A stretch of DNA of 64,000 nucleotides from Lutispora thermophila DSM 19022 (GTDB lineage Bacteria; Bacillota; Clostridia; Lutisporales; Lutisporaceae). Positions 29,916 through 38,178 of this stretch are shown one piece after another (within the stretch, counting starts at the first letter, position 1; each line of letters opens with the position of its first letter). The stretch covers positions 186,001-250,000 of the forward strand of contig NZ_FQZS01000005.1 in assembly GCF_900142105.1 (NCBI RefSeq), written 5' to 3'. The notes under the pieces were generated by a model. The model was not told the DNA's origin. It was given only the letters and a program-made list of their open reading frames with translations, and made no database searches. Both the position numbers and the translations under genes were made by a program.

Positions 29916-30998
29916 GTGCTCGAGTTTGATGTTGAAGTTAATTCAGTAGCTCGTATAAAGGTTATAGGTGTAGGAGGCGCTGGAAATAACGCAGTAAATA
30001 GAATGATTGCTGCAGGTCTTAAAGGGATAGAATTTTATTCTGTCAATACAGATAAACAAGCTTTATATATGGCACAAGCACCTAATAAGCTTCAAATTGG
30101 GGAGAAGCTGACGAAAGGGCTGGGTGCCGGTGCAAATCCTGAGATTGGTAGGAAGGCAGCGGAAGAAAATTATGAAGACATAAAACAAGCCTTGGAAGGC
30201 GCAGATATGGTTTTTGTTACAGCAGGTATGGGTGGAGGCACAGGTACAGGAGCTGCTCCAATTGTAGCCAAGATATCCAAAGAACTTGGAATATTAACTG
30301 TTGGAGTTGTGACCAAACCTTTCGGTTTTGAAGGTAAAGTAAGAAAGCTTCAAGCAGAAAAAGGTTTGATGGAACTTAAGGAGCATGTTGATACACTGGT
30401 TACAATACCGAATGATAGATTGCTACAGATAGTTGATAAAAAGGCTTCAATAATGGATGCCTTTAGGATTGCAGATGATGTGCTAAGGCAAGGTGTGCAA
30501 GGTATTTCCGATCTAATAGCAGTACCAGGACTTGTTAATTTGGACTTTGCAGATGTTAAGACCATAATGCAGGGAAAAGGACTTGCACATATGGGTATTG
30601 GGCATGGCAGCGGTGAAAACAGAAGTGCCGATGCAGTAAAACAAGCTATACATAGTCCTCTTTTGGAAACTTCAATAGAAGGAGCCAAGAGTGTTCTTCT
30701 TAATATAACAGGTGGACCAGATCTTGGAATATTTGAGGTTAATGAAGCAGCAGAACTGGTATTCCAGTCTGCAGATCCGGATGCAAACATTATATTTGGT
30801 GCAGTTATAGACGAGAATTTGAAGGATGAAATAAGGATTACTGTTATTGCTACAGGCTTTGATGAGTTTGGAGTCAAGCCACGGCAAAATGATGACAATG
30901 AAGATGAAGTAATAGATAAAAAACCTGAACCATATAAATCAAATTATAGTGATGATGATCTTGATATTCCGCCGTTTTTAAGAAACAGATTCAAATAA
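29916..30998 (+). CDS. ftsZ: Cell division protein FtsZ
   Basis: 360 residues. Tubulin-like GTPase that forms the Z ring. GTP loop [11 protein letters not shown]-terminal [13 protein letters not shown], and a C-terminal conserved peptide [14 protein letters not shown] after a short acidic linker. GTG start with GGGAGGTCG upstream. No ftsA precedes it; the membrane tether is therefore probably SepF, which lies outside this window. Confidence 0.98.
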   Translation: MLEFDVEVNSVARIKVIGVGGAGNNAVNRMIAAGLKGIEFYSVNTDKQALYMAQAPNKLQIGEKLTKGLGAGANPEIGRKAAEENYEDIKQALEGADMVFVTAGMGGGTGTGAAPIVAKISKELGILTVGVVTKPFGFEGKVRKLQAEKGLMELKEHVDTLVTIPNDRLLQIVDKKASIMDAFRIADDVLRQGVQGISDLIAVPGLVNLDFADVKTIMQGKGLAHMGIGHGSGENRSADAVKQAIHSPLLETSIEGAKSVLLNITGGPDLGIFEVNEAAELVFQSADPDANIIFGAVIDENLKDEIRITVIATGFDEFGVKPRQNDDNEDEVIDKKPEPYKSNYSDDDLDIPPFLRNRFK

Positions 30999-31015
30999 GA
31001 ATAAGAAAAGATTTT

Positions 31016-31065
31016 AAGGTTTCTTTCATGTTAATCTTTAACAGGAGGAAGCCTTTATTTTTTTT
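31016..31065 (+). terminator. Strong terminator after ftsZ
   Basis: Twelve-base arms AAGGTTTCTTTC/GGAGGAAGCCTT with G-U pairs, extended by TGTTA/TAACA, then a run of eight T. Confidence 0.85.
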
Positions 31066-31088
31066 GTAAAATTTTTGGAATAAAAAAA

Positions 31089-31116
31089 TTGCAAAGCAAT
31101 ATATATGTATTATACA
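31089..31116 (+). promoter_or_regulatory. Candidate promoter of the amidase-like gene
   Basis: TTGCAA, 16 bp, TATACA, 23 bp before the gene and after the ftsZ terminator. A modest match. Confidence 0.35.
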
Positions 31117-31138
31117 TAATTTTAGTGTGGTGATGTTT

Positions 31139-31678
31139 ATGCCTAAAATTTACATCGATTGGGGTTATGGAGTAGGTTACGAGGATTTTGATTGCTATGA
31201 AATAGCAAAAAATATGTTTGATAAGCTCCAAAATAATGGTATTCCAGTCAACATAAGATCAAGAAGTGGTAATAAAGTAAGTCTTGAGGACAGACTTAGC
31301 CTAATTGAGCGTTCTAATGCAGATATATTGATTGTTATAGATGTAAATTGGTCAGATAATACAAACCAAAAAGGCATCGAAACTTATTACAGAGATAGCA
31401 GCAAGAGAGGGGAGTTGCTCGCAAAAAAGATACAAAAAGAGTTGGTAAAGGCTACTAAGCTATATAACAGAGGAATAATTAGCTGTAATAATAAAACACA
31501 TCCAAATATAATACGACTAATAGAATCCAATGAAACTGCCGTTGTTTCATTAATAGGATTTTATTCAAACCCATATGAAAGATTGATAATGGAGCAGAAT
31601 CAATATAAAAAAATGATATCTGATGGTATTTGTGATGGTATATTAGAATACTTGAAGATAAAAGGGATTTTTATGTAG
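31139..31678 (+). CDS. Amidase_3-fold protein, predicted inactive
   Basis: 179 residues from ATG 31139 (GGTGAT upstream; in-frame alternatives at 31133 and 31127). The layout follows N-acetylmuramoyl-L-alanine amidases such as CwlD: IYIDWGYG for IDPGHGG, SLEDRLSLIERSNADI for the helix before the second strand, KGIETYY, then AVVSLIGFYSNPYE for the VLVELGFLSN strand. The catalytic parts differ: the first zinc histidine is Y10, the SIHxN histidine is D68 and the catalytic glutamate position is L138. No signal peptide. It should bind neither zinc nor cleave peptidoglycan; a structural or regulatory role is inference. It lies alone between ftsZ and spoIIGA. Confidence 0.75.
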   Translation: MPKIYIDWGYGVGYEDFDCYEIAKNMFDKLQNNGIPVNIRSRSGNKVSLEDRLSLIERSNADILIVIDVNWSDNTNQKGIETYYRDSSKRGELLAKKIQKELVKATKLYNRGIISCNNKTHPNIIRLIESNETAVVSLIGFYSNPYERLIMEQNQYKKMISDGICDGILEYLKIKGIFM

Positions 31679-31701
31679 ATTTATAAAATGCATTTTTTTA
31701 T

Positions 31702-31748
31702 TTCGACTTCCCAAAATGACAAATATTTTCCATATATGTTTCTATAAT
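31702..31748 (+). promoter_or_regulatory. Spo0A-type promoter of spoIIGA-sigE
   Basis: ATGACA (31716-31721), 21 bp, TATAAT (31743-31748). The long spacer resembles the B. subtilis spoIIG promoter (22 bp), which needs Spo0A-P. TTCGACT at 31702-31708 is a 6/7 match to the reverse 0A box TTCGACA, and TGACAAA at 31717-31723 is a weaker second site over the -35. Confidence 0.55.
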
Positions 31749-31806
31749 TATAGTAGATATGATTTAGTTTATAACTGATTTTGAAATAGCAAAGGTATGT
31801 TTAGAT

Positions 31807-32733
31807 ATGATCAAGTATGTATATGGGGATATAATTTTTGTGGAAAATTTACTAATGAATTATTTGATATTATTTAGTACTGCCAAGTTAACAAAAATAT
31901 CTTATAAAAGAATAAACATTATCATTGCTTCCATAGCAGGTGCTATTTATGCTGTTTTTTATTATTTTCCGGGCTTTGAGTATCTCTATACCTGGCTTTT
32001 GAAGATTATATTTTCATTATTTATCATCGTTGTGGCTTTTAATCCATACACCTTTAAAGAATTTGGAAGAATTATATTAGTATTCTATATTGTCTCGCTT
32101 ATATTTGGTGGTGCAGCCTTCGGTATATATTATCTTGTAAATGGTGTCAGATATTCTTATAAAGGCATATTTTACATGGAGAGTTTTCCTGCAAAGCTTT
32201 TGTTTTTATCAATAATATGTTCTTACATAATTGTAAAGTACTCATGGGGATATATTATATCAAAGATAAAACGAGAGAAGATACTATTGGAAATATCCAT
32301 ATTAAAAGATAACAAAAGAATATGTTTGATGGCATTAGTAGACACAGGGAATTCTTTAACAGATCCTATAACTAATCTACCGGTAATTGTGGCGGAATAT
32401 GAGGCTATAAAAGAAATATTACCAGAAGAAATTCAAAAGATATTTGAGCATAACAAGGAAAATAATTTAAATGTCATAGCCTCAGTTTTGTCTAGGTCTG
32501 AATGGATGACAAAGTTCAGATTTATACCATTTAAATCTTTAGGTACTGAAAATGGAATGCTGATAGGGTTTAAACCTGATGCAGTTAGCATTGAAGATAA
32601 AAGATCAAAAAATTATGTTAAAGATATTATTATTGCGATATATAATAAAAATCTATCTAAAGATGGCGAATATAGAGCTTTATTGCATCCTGAAATATTA
32701 AGCAATTATAATGGGGGGAAAAAAAGTGCATAA
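31807..32733 (+). CDS. spoIIGA: Sporulation sigma-E factor-processing peptidase
   Basis: 308 residues. About five N-terminal membrane segments (1-155) and a cytoplasmic aspartic-protease domain with catalytic D179 in [11 protein letters not shown]. It cleaves the pro-sequence of sigma-E after a signal from the forespore. It overlaps sigE by 8 bp, as expected for an operon in which the protease and its substrate are made together. Confidence 0.95.
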   Translation: MIKYVYGDIIFVENLLMNYLILFSTAKLTKISYKRINIIIASIAGAIYAVFYYFPGFEYLYTWLLKIIFSLFIIVVAFNPYTFKEFGRIILVFYIVSLIFGGAAFGIYYLVNGVRYSYKGIFYMESFPAKLLFLSIICSYIIVKYSWGYIISKIKREKILLEISILKDNKRICLMALVDTGNSLTDPITNLPVIVAEYEAIKEILPEEIQKIFEHNKENNLNVIASVLSRSEWMTKFRFIPFKSLGTENGMLIGFKPDAVSIEDKRSKNYVKDIIIAIYNKNLSKDGEYRALLHPEILSNYNGGKKSA

Positions 32734-33460
32734 ATTATTCAGATTGTTAGGCCTTCAATTAATACTACTGATAGTGAAGATTAAACAAAGAATAAGAAAT
32801 ACCGATGAAAGCTGGATTCACTACATTGGTGGTAATGAAGCATTGCCTCCCCCGTTAGATATGGATGATGAAATTGCTTGGATATCAAAGCTCAATGAAG
32901 CAGGAAGCAATGCTAGATCAGTATTGATAGAAAGGAATTTAAGACTTGTGGTGTACATAGCTAGAAAGTTTGAAAATACTGGTGTTGGAGTAGAGGATTT
33001 GGTTTCTATAGGCACTATTGGATTGATAAAAGCGGTAAACACCTTCGATCCTGATAAGAAAATTAAGCTTGCTACATATGCTTCCAGATGTATAGAGAAT
33101 GAGATACTTATGTATTTGAGAAGAAACAGCAAGGTGAAATCAGAGATATCTTTTGATGAACCATTAAATATAGATTGGGATGGAAATGAACTATTGTTAT
33201 CAGATATATTAGGTACAGATAATGATTTGATATACAGATATTTGGAAGATGAAACCGACAAGGAATTGCTTGATATCGCACTGAAAAAGCTAAATGAAAG
33301 AGAAAAGAGAATAATGGAGTTGAGATTTGGCTTAAATGATGGAGTGGAAAAGACTCAAAAAGAAGTGGCAGATATGCTCGGAATTTCACAGTCATATATT
33401 TCAAGGCTGGAGAAGAGAATAATAAAAAGGTTAAAAAAAGAGATAAATAAAATGATATAG
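32726..33460 (+). CDS. sigE: RNA polymerase sporulation sigma factor sigma-E (pro-form)
   Basis: 244 residues from GTG 32726, with GGGGGG 6-9 nt upstream; an ATG at 32711 would include that site in the coding region. Hydrophobic pro-sequence (about 1-27), then [12 protein letters not shown], region 2 ([37 protein letters not shown]) and region 4 ([17 protein letters not shown]), very close to B. subtilis SigE. It directs early mother-cell transcription and probably drives spoIVA in this window. Confidence 0.97.
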   Translation: MHKLFRLLGLQLILLIVKIKQRIRNTDESWIHYIGGNEALPPPLDMDDEIAWISKLNEAGSNARSVLIERNLRLVVYIARKFENTGVGVEDLVSIGTIGLIKAVNTFDPDKKIKLATYASRCIENEILMYLRRNSKVKSEISFDEPLNIDWDGNELLLSDILGTDNDLIYRYLEDETDKELLDIALKKLNEREKRIMELRFGLNDGVEKTQKEVADMLGISQSYISRLEKRIIKRLKKEINKMI

Positions 33461-33471
33461 AATCAATTTGC

Positions 33472-33506
33472 AAATATCCAGATATATATATATCTGGATA
33501 TTTTTT
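33472..33506 (+). terminator. Terminator after sigE
   Basis: Perfect stem AAATATCCAGATA/TATCTGGATATTT with a T6 tail. It separates spoIIGA-sigE from sigG. Confidence 0.9.
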
Positions 33507-33529
33507 GATATGAATTAACCTATTTCAAT

Positions 33530-33558
33530 GAATAAAAAAGATAGCTATGGTAATAATT
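33530..33558 (+). promoter_or_regulatory. Sigma-F-like promoter of sigG
   Basis: GAATA, 14 bp, GGTAATAATT. The -10 agrees with the forespore sigma-F pattern GGNRANAMTW; the -35 and spacing are off by one each. B. subtilis spoIIIG (sigG) is sigma-F dependent. Confidence 0.4.
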
Positions 33559-33591
33559 TAAATGTCTACTAAATGAAAAGGGTGTGCCTGT

Positions 33592-34365
33592 ATGATGATT
33601 AATAAGGTTGAAATATGTGGTGTGAATACTTCTAAGCTCCCAGTTTTGTCTAATGCAAAAATGATGGAGCTTTTAAAAAGAATAAGACAGGGTGATAAAG
33701 AAGCCAGGGAAGAATTTATAAAATGTAACCTCAGGTTGGTATTAAGTGTTATACAGAGATTCAATAACAGAGGTGAATATGTAGATGATTTGTTCCAGGT
33801 AGGTTGTATAGGGTTGATTAAAGCTATAGACAATTTTGATTTGGATCAGAACGTTAGGTTTTCTACTTATGCAGTACCTATGATTATAGGTGAGATAAGA
33901 AGATATTTAAGGGATAATAACTCTATAAGGGTAAGCAGGTCTTTAAGGGATATTGCTTATAAAGCTTTGCAAGTAAGAGATAAATTGATAAATGAAAATT
34001 CAAAAGAACCTACCGTATCTGAAATAGCAAAGGAACTTGATTTACCGGTTGAAGAAGTGGTTTTTGCGTTGGATGCCATACAAGACCCACTATCCTTGTT
34101 TGAACCCATATATCACGATAATGGGGACGCTATTTATGTAATGGATCAGGTAGCGGATGATAAGAACAAGGATGATAATTGGGTTCAAAGTATTGCATTA
34201 AGCGAAGCAATGAAAAAGCTTAATGATAGAGAAAAACTTATACTTAATCTAAGGTTCTTCCAGGGAAGAACGCAAATGGAAGTTGCAGAGGAAATAGGTA
34301 TATCTCAAGCACAGGTATCTAGGCTTGAGAAAACTGCTTTGAGTCATATGAGAAAGTATATATAG
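33592..34365 (+). CDS. sigG: RNA polymerase sporulation sigma factor sigma-G
   Basis: 257 residues, starting MINKVEICGVNTSKLPVL as in SigG. Region 2 (RFNNRGEYVDDLFQVGCIGLIKAIDNFD), region 3 (RVSRSLRDIAYKAL) and region 4 (ISQAQVSRLEKTAL) are complete. It directs late forespore transcription. Two adjacent ATG codons; AAAGGGTG lies upstream. It has its own terminator. Confidence 0.97.
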   Translation: MMINKVEICGVNTSKLPVLSNAKMMELLKRIRQGDKEAREEFIKCNLRLVLSVIQRFNNRGEYVDDLFQVGCIGLIKAIDNFDLDQNVRFSTYAVPMIIGEIRRYLRDNNSIRVSRSLRDIAYKALQVRDKLINENSKEPTVSEIAKELDLPVEEVVFALDAIQDPLSLFEPIYHDNGDAIYVMDQVADDKNKDDNWVQSIALSEAMKKLNDREKLILNLRFFQGRTQMEVAEEIGISQAQVSRLEKTALSHMRKYI

Positions 34366-34375
34366 ATTGATTTAG

Positions 34376-34414
34376 AAATAAGAATATGTGTAGCTGCACA
34401 TATTCTTATTTTTC
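34376..34414 (+). terminator. Terminator after sigG
   Basis: Perfect 15-bp stem AAATAAGAATATGTG/CACATATTCTTATTT with a T tail. Confidence 0.9.
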
Positions 34415-34425
34415 GGGAAAATAGT

Positions 34426-34456
34426 TTGTTTCTTATGTAGTAAATCTTGGTATAAT
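34426..34456 (+). promoter_or_regulatory. Weak promoter candidate before ylmC
   Basis: TTGTTT, 19 bp, TATAAT. The spacer is long. The 323-bp gap between sigG and ylmC also holds the inverted repeat ACATGG/CCATGT near 34571 and a larger one at 34631-34674; no gene is visible in it. Confidence 0.3.
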
Positions 34457-34630
34457 TAATTATGCGTTTAAATTATTTTCAAGGCTTCTGGCTCATTTCA
34501 TGATAAGTTCAAGCAATTTTAAAAACTTTTCCAGAGAAATAAATAAACAACATAGTTCATAGTTTACAGTACATGGTTTACAATCCATGTCTCATAAGGC
34601 ATAGTTCAAATACACAAATTCAGGTTCTAT

Positions 34631-34674
34631 TTCTGATGCATGTCTTATATATTTTAATAGTATATGTATCAGAA
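34631..34674 (+). other. Inverted repeat next to the ylmC ribosome site
   Basis: Arms TTCTGATGCAT and ATGTATCAGAA (one G-U pair) with a 22-nt AT-rich loop end three bases before GGGGGTG of ylmC. It could be an RNA hairpin that affects translation or a protein-binding site. Confidence 0.45.
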
Positions 34675-34688
34675 ATGGGGGTGTTAGT

Positions 34689-34928
34689 GTGTTTAAAGCA
34701 TCGGAGTTAAGACAGAAAGAAATTATAAATATGTCGGACGGTAAAAGGCTTGGCTTCGTGTCAGATGTAGAAATAAACATGGAAACAGGAGCTATTGAAG
34801 CCATTATAATTCCTTCGGAAAGCAAATTGTTTAGAGTGATAGCCAAGGATAATGATATTGTTATACCTTGGGAAAATATAAAGAAAATTGGGGTAGATGT
34901 TATATTGATAGATAGAAACTCGCAATGA
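34689..34928 (+). CDS. ylmC: YlmC/YmxH-family PRC-barrel protein
   Basis: 79 residues, a single PRC-barrel-like domain: FKASELRQKEIINMSDGKRLG, then EINMETGAIEAIIIP. Members are common in spore formers after sigG, and some are called sporulation proteins, but the function is not settled. GTG start with GGGGGTG 7 nt upstream. Confidence 0.88.
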   Translation: MFKASELRQKEIINMSDGKRLGFVSDVEINMETGAIEAIIIPSESKLFRVIAKDNDIVIPWENIKKIGVDVILIDRNSQ

Positions 34929-35069
34929 CTATTTATAATATAAACCCATCAGAATTATGCAAATTATTAAAAGTAAACCAAACTTCTATATGTGTTATTA
35001 ACATGATTATAGTATAATTATTATATACATTGACTTTATAGTGGTAGAAACACATTAGGAGGAATTGAT

Positions 35070-35537
35070 ATGAAGTGTCCCTATTGCGGTTGGAATGAAA
35101 GCAAAGTTGTTGATTCAAGGCCCGCTGATGAATATACTGTTATAAGAAGAAGAAGGGAATGTGAAAGTTGTTCCAAGAGGTTTACAACTTATGAGAAGAT
35201 AGAAGAAATGCCATTGATAATTGTTAAAAGGGACGGAAGAAGAGAGCTTTATCAAAGAAATAAGATCATTAATGGAATCCTGAAAGCCTGCGAAAAGAGA
35301 CCGGTATCTGTAAAAGATATTGAGGAAATGGCGGATAACATTGAAAAGGAATTGTATAATACAATGGATAAAGAAATCGAAAGCAAGAGAATAGGTGAGA
35401 TGGTTATGGCCATATTAAGAAAAGTTGATGATGTAGCTTATGTTCGTTTTGCTTCTGTTTATAAGCAATTTAAAGATATTAACACATTCATGGAAGAACT
35501 GAATAAATTGATTAATGAGAATTCGCAAATTCTTTAA
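35070..35537 (+). CDS. nrdR: Transcriptional repressor NrdR
   Basis: 155 residues. Zinc ribbon CPYC...CESC at the N-terminus and an ATP-cone domain (about 49-139, [14 protein letters not shown]...). NrdR represses ribonucleotide reductase genes when dATP is bound. RBS TTAGGAGGA. No nrd gene is near, so it acts in trans. Confidence 0.96.
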   Translation: MKCPYCGWNESKVVDSRPADEYTVIRRRRECESCSKRFTTYEKIEEMPLIIVKRDGRRELYQRNKIINGILKACEKRPVSVKDIEEMADNIEKELYNTMDKEIESKRIGEMVMAILRKVDDVAYVRFASVYKQFKDINTFMEELNKLINENSQIL

Positions 35538-35544
35538 AAGTATA

Positions 35545-35573
35545 TTGACATATGATTGGTGGACAATTATAAT
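35545..35573 (+). promoter_or_regulatory. Sigma-A promoter of the T-box/cysE unit
   Basis: Perfect TTGACA, 17 bp, perfect TATAAT, about 45 bp before the T-box leader. Confidence 0.85.
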
Positions 35574-35616
35574 TTAATCATACTATATTAGTCGGAATTA
35601 AATATATTAAAGGCTA

Positions 35617-35856
35617 TGAATGGGAAGTGTAGGTAATTAACATACTTTTTCAGAGAGAGATTGCCAAGGCTGGAAGCGATCTTAAAAGTATTTACCGAAA
35701 GTGCGCCCAGGAGCTTTAGGCTGAAATTTATTAGGTCGTTACGGAAGCATCCGTTATAATTGCGTGGGTATGTTGGTACCCATAGAGTACAGATAAGAGT
35801 GGAACCGCAGAGTATACTGCCTCTTAATAGGATATTTTCCTATTAAGAGGTTTTTT
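35617..35856 (+). promoter_or_regulatory. T-box riboswitch, cysteine-specific
   Basis: Tandem of stem I, T-box and terminator. Stem I base TGGG/GCCCA and GGTAA/TTACC frame a loop with AAGTGTA on one side and GAAAGTGC on the other; TGC at 35702-35704 is the specifier codon (Cys). The T-box core AGAGTGGAACCGCAG is at 35796-35810. Its TGGA would pair with UCCA, the acceptor end expected for tRNA-Cys. The terminator stem CCTCTTAATAGGA/TCCTATTAAGAGG with T6 ends it. Uncharged tRNA-Cys should allow read-through into cysE. Confidence 0.92.
35820..35856 (+). terminator. Conditional terminator of the cysE T-box
   Basis: Thirteen-bp perfect stem CCTCTTAATAGGA/TCCTATTAAGAGG, 5-nt loop, then six T. It is replaced by the antiterminator when uncharged tRNA-Cys binds. 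Confidence 0.9.
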
Positions 35857-35904
35857 AATTATGGAGCAACCATAATCACCATGAAAACATAAAGGAGTGA
35901 AATC

Positions 35905-36558
35905 ATGCTTAAAACATTAAGAGAAGACATCAATGTAGTGATGGAAAGGGATCCGGCGGTAAAAAGCAAGCTGGAAGTTTTACTATGCTACCCCGGTTTA
36001 CATGCCATCATCATGTACAGAATAAGCCACTTTTTTTATAACAAAAGACTATTTCTTATTGCAAGACTTATATCACAATTTGCCCGTTTTTTAACCGGCA
36101 TAGAAATTCATCCCGGGGCAGTGATAGGCAGAAGATTGTTTATTGATCATGGCATGGGGATAGTCATAGGAGAAACAACGGAAATTGGCGATGATGTTAC
36201 TATATACCAAGGAGTCACCCTTGGAGGCACTGGTAAAGATAAAGGAAAAAGGCATCCAACAATTCATAACAACGTTACTATAGGTTCAGGAGCAAAAATA
36301 CTTGGACCTATAACCGTAGGAAGTAATGCAAAGATTGGAGCGGGTGCCGTGGTTTTAAGATGTGTACCGCCTAGCACCACAGCGGTAGGAGTTCCTGCTC
36401 ATACAACCAGAAAAGCAAATGAAGTAGTGAAGATAGATTTAAATCATACCGATTTGCCGGATCCTGTAGAAAACAGAATTAAGGAACTGGAAGAAAGAAT
36501 CAAGATACTTGAAGAAATATTGTTGAATGTTTCAGAAAGTGTCAAAAAAACCAGTTGA
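35905..36558 (+). CDS. cysE: Serine O-acetyltransferase
   Basis: 217 residues. It makes O-acetylserine for cysteine synthesis. The left-handed beta-helix of hexapeptide repeats (about 65-160) includes [27 protein letters not shown] and the acetyl-CoA site [15 protein letters not shown] shorter N-terminal domain than the enteric enzyme is usual for Firmicutes. RBS AAAGGAGTGA. The cysteine T-box upstream gives independent support. No cysK follows. Confidence 0.95.
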   Translation: MLKTLREDINVVMERDPAVKSKLEVLLCYPGLHAIIMYRISHFFYNKRLFLIARLISQFARFLTGIEIHPGAVIGRRLFIDHGMGIVIGETTEIGDDVTIYQGVTLGGTGKDKGKRHPTIHNNVTIGSGAKILGPITVGSNAKIGAGAVVLRCVPPSTTAVGVPAHTTRKANEVVKIDLNHTDLPDPVENRIKELEERIKILEEILLNVSESVKKTS

Positions 36559-36625
36559 TTACCAATGAGGATAAAGGCTAATATAATGTTATTGGAATCA
36601 ATAATACTATATTAGTTTGGAGTGA

Positions 36626-37450
36626 ATGATAGAAATGGCATTTGAAATCAATAAGTCAGGAAACTTAATATATTTAACCATCCCTGAATTTTCGAACACG
36701 GGGATAGTGAGACATTGTTTTACCACAAAGCAAGGAGGAGTAAGCAAGGGCATTTATGCTTCTTTAAATACTTCTCCTTTTAAAGATGAACCTATAGAGG
36801 TAACAAACAAAAATTTAGATTTAGTATGTAGTGCCATAGGAATAGATTATAAAAAGTTGATTATGTCAAAACAGGTACATGGTGATAATGTGTTGATTGT
36901 CGATGAAAACTTCTTGAAAAAAAAATCGTCCCATGATCAACCAATCCAAGGATACGATGCTTTGGTAACGAATTTGCCCAATGTTCCTTTAATGACTTTT
37001 TATGCAGATTGTGTTCCAATATACCTTCTTGATCCTGTCAATAAAGCCATCGGTCTTGTGCATTCTGGATGGAGAAGCACAGTTTTGCATATCGTAAAGA
37101 AAACCATTGAGAAAATGAAAATGATATATAATACAAAGCCAGAGGATTTATTGGCAGCTATAGGTCCTTCCATAGAAAAGGATTGCTTTGAAGTGGATGA
37201 AGACGCGGCAGAAATGTTTAGAAGGAACTTTAGCAATCATTCTGATATCGTATTTGATAAGTCATCAGGGAAGTACCTGATTGATCTATGGGCAGCTAAT
37301 AGAAAATTGCTTTTGGAGTCAGGGGTAAGGCAGTATAATATCAATGAAAGCAGAATGTGTACCAAATGCAATGATGATCTATTTTTCTCTTATAGGAGGA
37401 ATAAGGGAAGAAATGGCAGCATGTCAGCCATTATGGGGTTGTATTATTGA
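36626..37450 (+). CDS. pgeF: Purine nucleoside phosphorylase/laccase-domain protein YlmD
   Basis: 274 residues, YfiH/LACC1-like family. Zinc-ligand motifs are KQVHGD, MTFYADCVPIYL and GLVHSGWRSTV; CFEV and SRMCTKCNDDLFFSYR follow. Members split purine nucleosides, and E. coli PgeF edits misincorporated L-serine in the peptidoglycan stem. The first ATG has GGAG only 3 nt upstream; ATG 36635 is an alternative. Corresponds to ylmD near sigG in B. subtilis. Confidence 0.92.
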   Translation: MIEMAFEINKSGNLIYLTIPEFSNTGIVRHCFTTKQGGVSKGIYASLNTSPFKDEPIEVTNKNLDLVCSAIGIDYKKLIMSKQVHGDNVLIVDENFLKKKSSHDQPIQGYDALVTNLPNVPLMTFYADCVPIYLLDPVNKAIGLVHSGWRSTVLHIVKKTIEKMKMIYNTKPEDLLAAIGPSIEKDCFEVDEDAAEMFRRNFSNHSDIVFDKSSGKYLIDLWAANRKLLLESGVRQYNINESRMCTKCNDDLFFSYRRNKGRNGSMSAIMGLYY

Positions 37451-37464
37451 TAGGGGGTATGGAA

Positions 37465-38178
37465 GTGAAAGTCCATGTTATCGAAGATGATTATGGCATT
37501 CAGGAGCTTTTACGATATAATTTAGAAAAGAACGGGTATGAGGTCATTATCTCTGATAATGGATATGAGGGTTACAGTATGGCACTGAAAGAAATGCCTG
37601 ATATAATTCTACTTGACATTATGATACCTGGCACAGACGGATTAGAAGTATGTAAGATGATAAGGATGAATGAGCTAACAAGGAATATTCCAATTATTAT
37701 GGTTACTGCAAAAGGTGAGGAACTTGATAAAGTATTAGGTTTGGAACTGGGAGCAGATGATTATGTAACAAAACCTTTCAGTGTAAAAGAGCTTATTGCA
37801 CGAATAAGGACTGTTTTGAGAAGAGTTAAAAATGACGAAAATTTTCTCCAAGAATCAGAAAATCAGAAGAGTAAAATTTCCTTTGGAAACCTTGAAATAG
37901 ACGTGGATAAATATGAAGTAAAAATTAACGCAAAGAAAATAATACTCACGCTAAAAGAGTTTGAACTTCTTAGAATAATGGCTGAAAATCCTGGTAAAGT
38001 GATGACTAGAGATTTCCTTCTTGATGCTGTGTGGGGATATGAATTTGGAGGAGAGACACGAACCGTGGATGTTCATGTTAGCAATTTAAGAAGGAAACTG
38101 TGGGGAGATAATGAGGAAGGAATGATTAAAACTGTAAGAGGAGTAGGTTATAAATTTGAAGTTCCAGGTGATTTGTAA
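37465..38178 (+). CDS. phoP: Response regulator PhoP
   Basis: 237 residues from GTG 37465 (GGGGGT 7 nt upstream; in-frame ATG 37459 is too close to the site). Receiver domain with acidic D8/D9, phosphoacceptor D51 (LLDIMIPG) and KPF; an OmpR-type winged helix follows (about 140-234, ending TVRGVGYKFE). Placed upstream of pst genes with an adjacent phosphate-type kinase, so it should control the Pho regulon. Stop and phoR start share one base (TAATG). Confidence 0.93.
   Translation: MKVHVIEDDYGIQELLRYNLEKNGYEVIISDNGYEGYSMALKEMPDIILLDIMIPGTDGLEVCKMIRMNELTRNIPIIMVTAKGEELDKVLGLELGADDYVTKPFSVKELIARIRTVLRRVKNDENFLQESENQKSKISFGNLEIDVDKYEVKINAKKIILTLKEFELLRIMAENPGKVMTRDFLLDAVWGYEFGGETRTVDVHVSNLRRKLWGDNEEGMIKTVRGVGYKFEVPGDL

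Noticed and set aside
33472-33506. AT-rich perfect palindrome as a protein-binding operator
   Set aside because: It directly follows the sigE stop and ends with six T, so it is a terminator.
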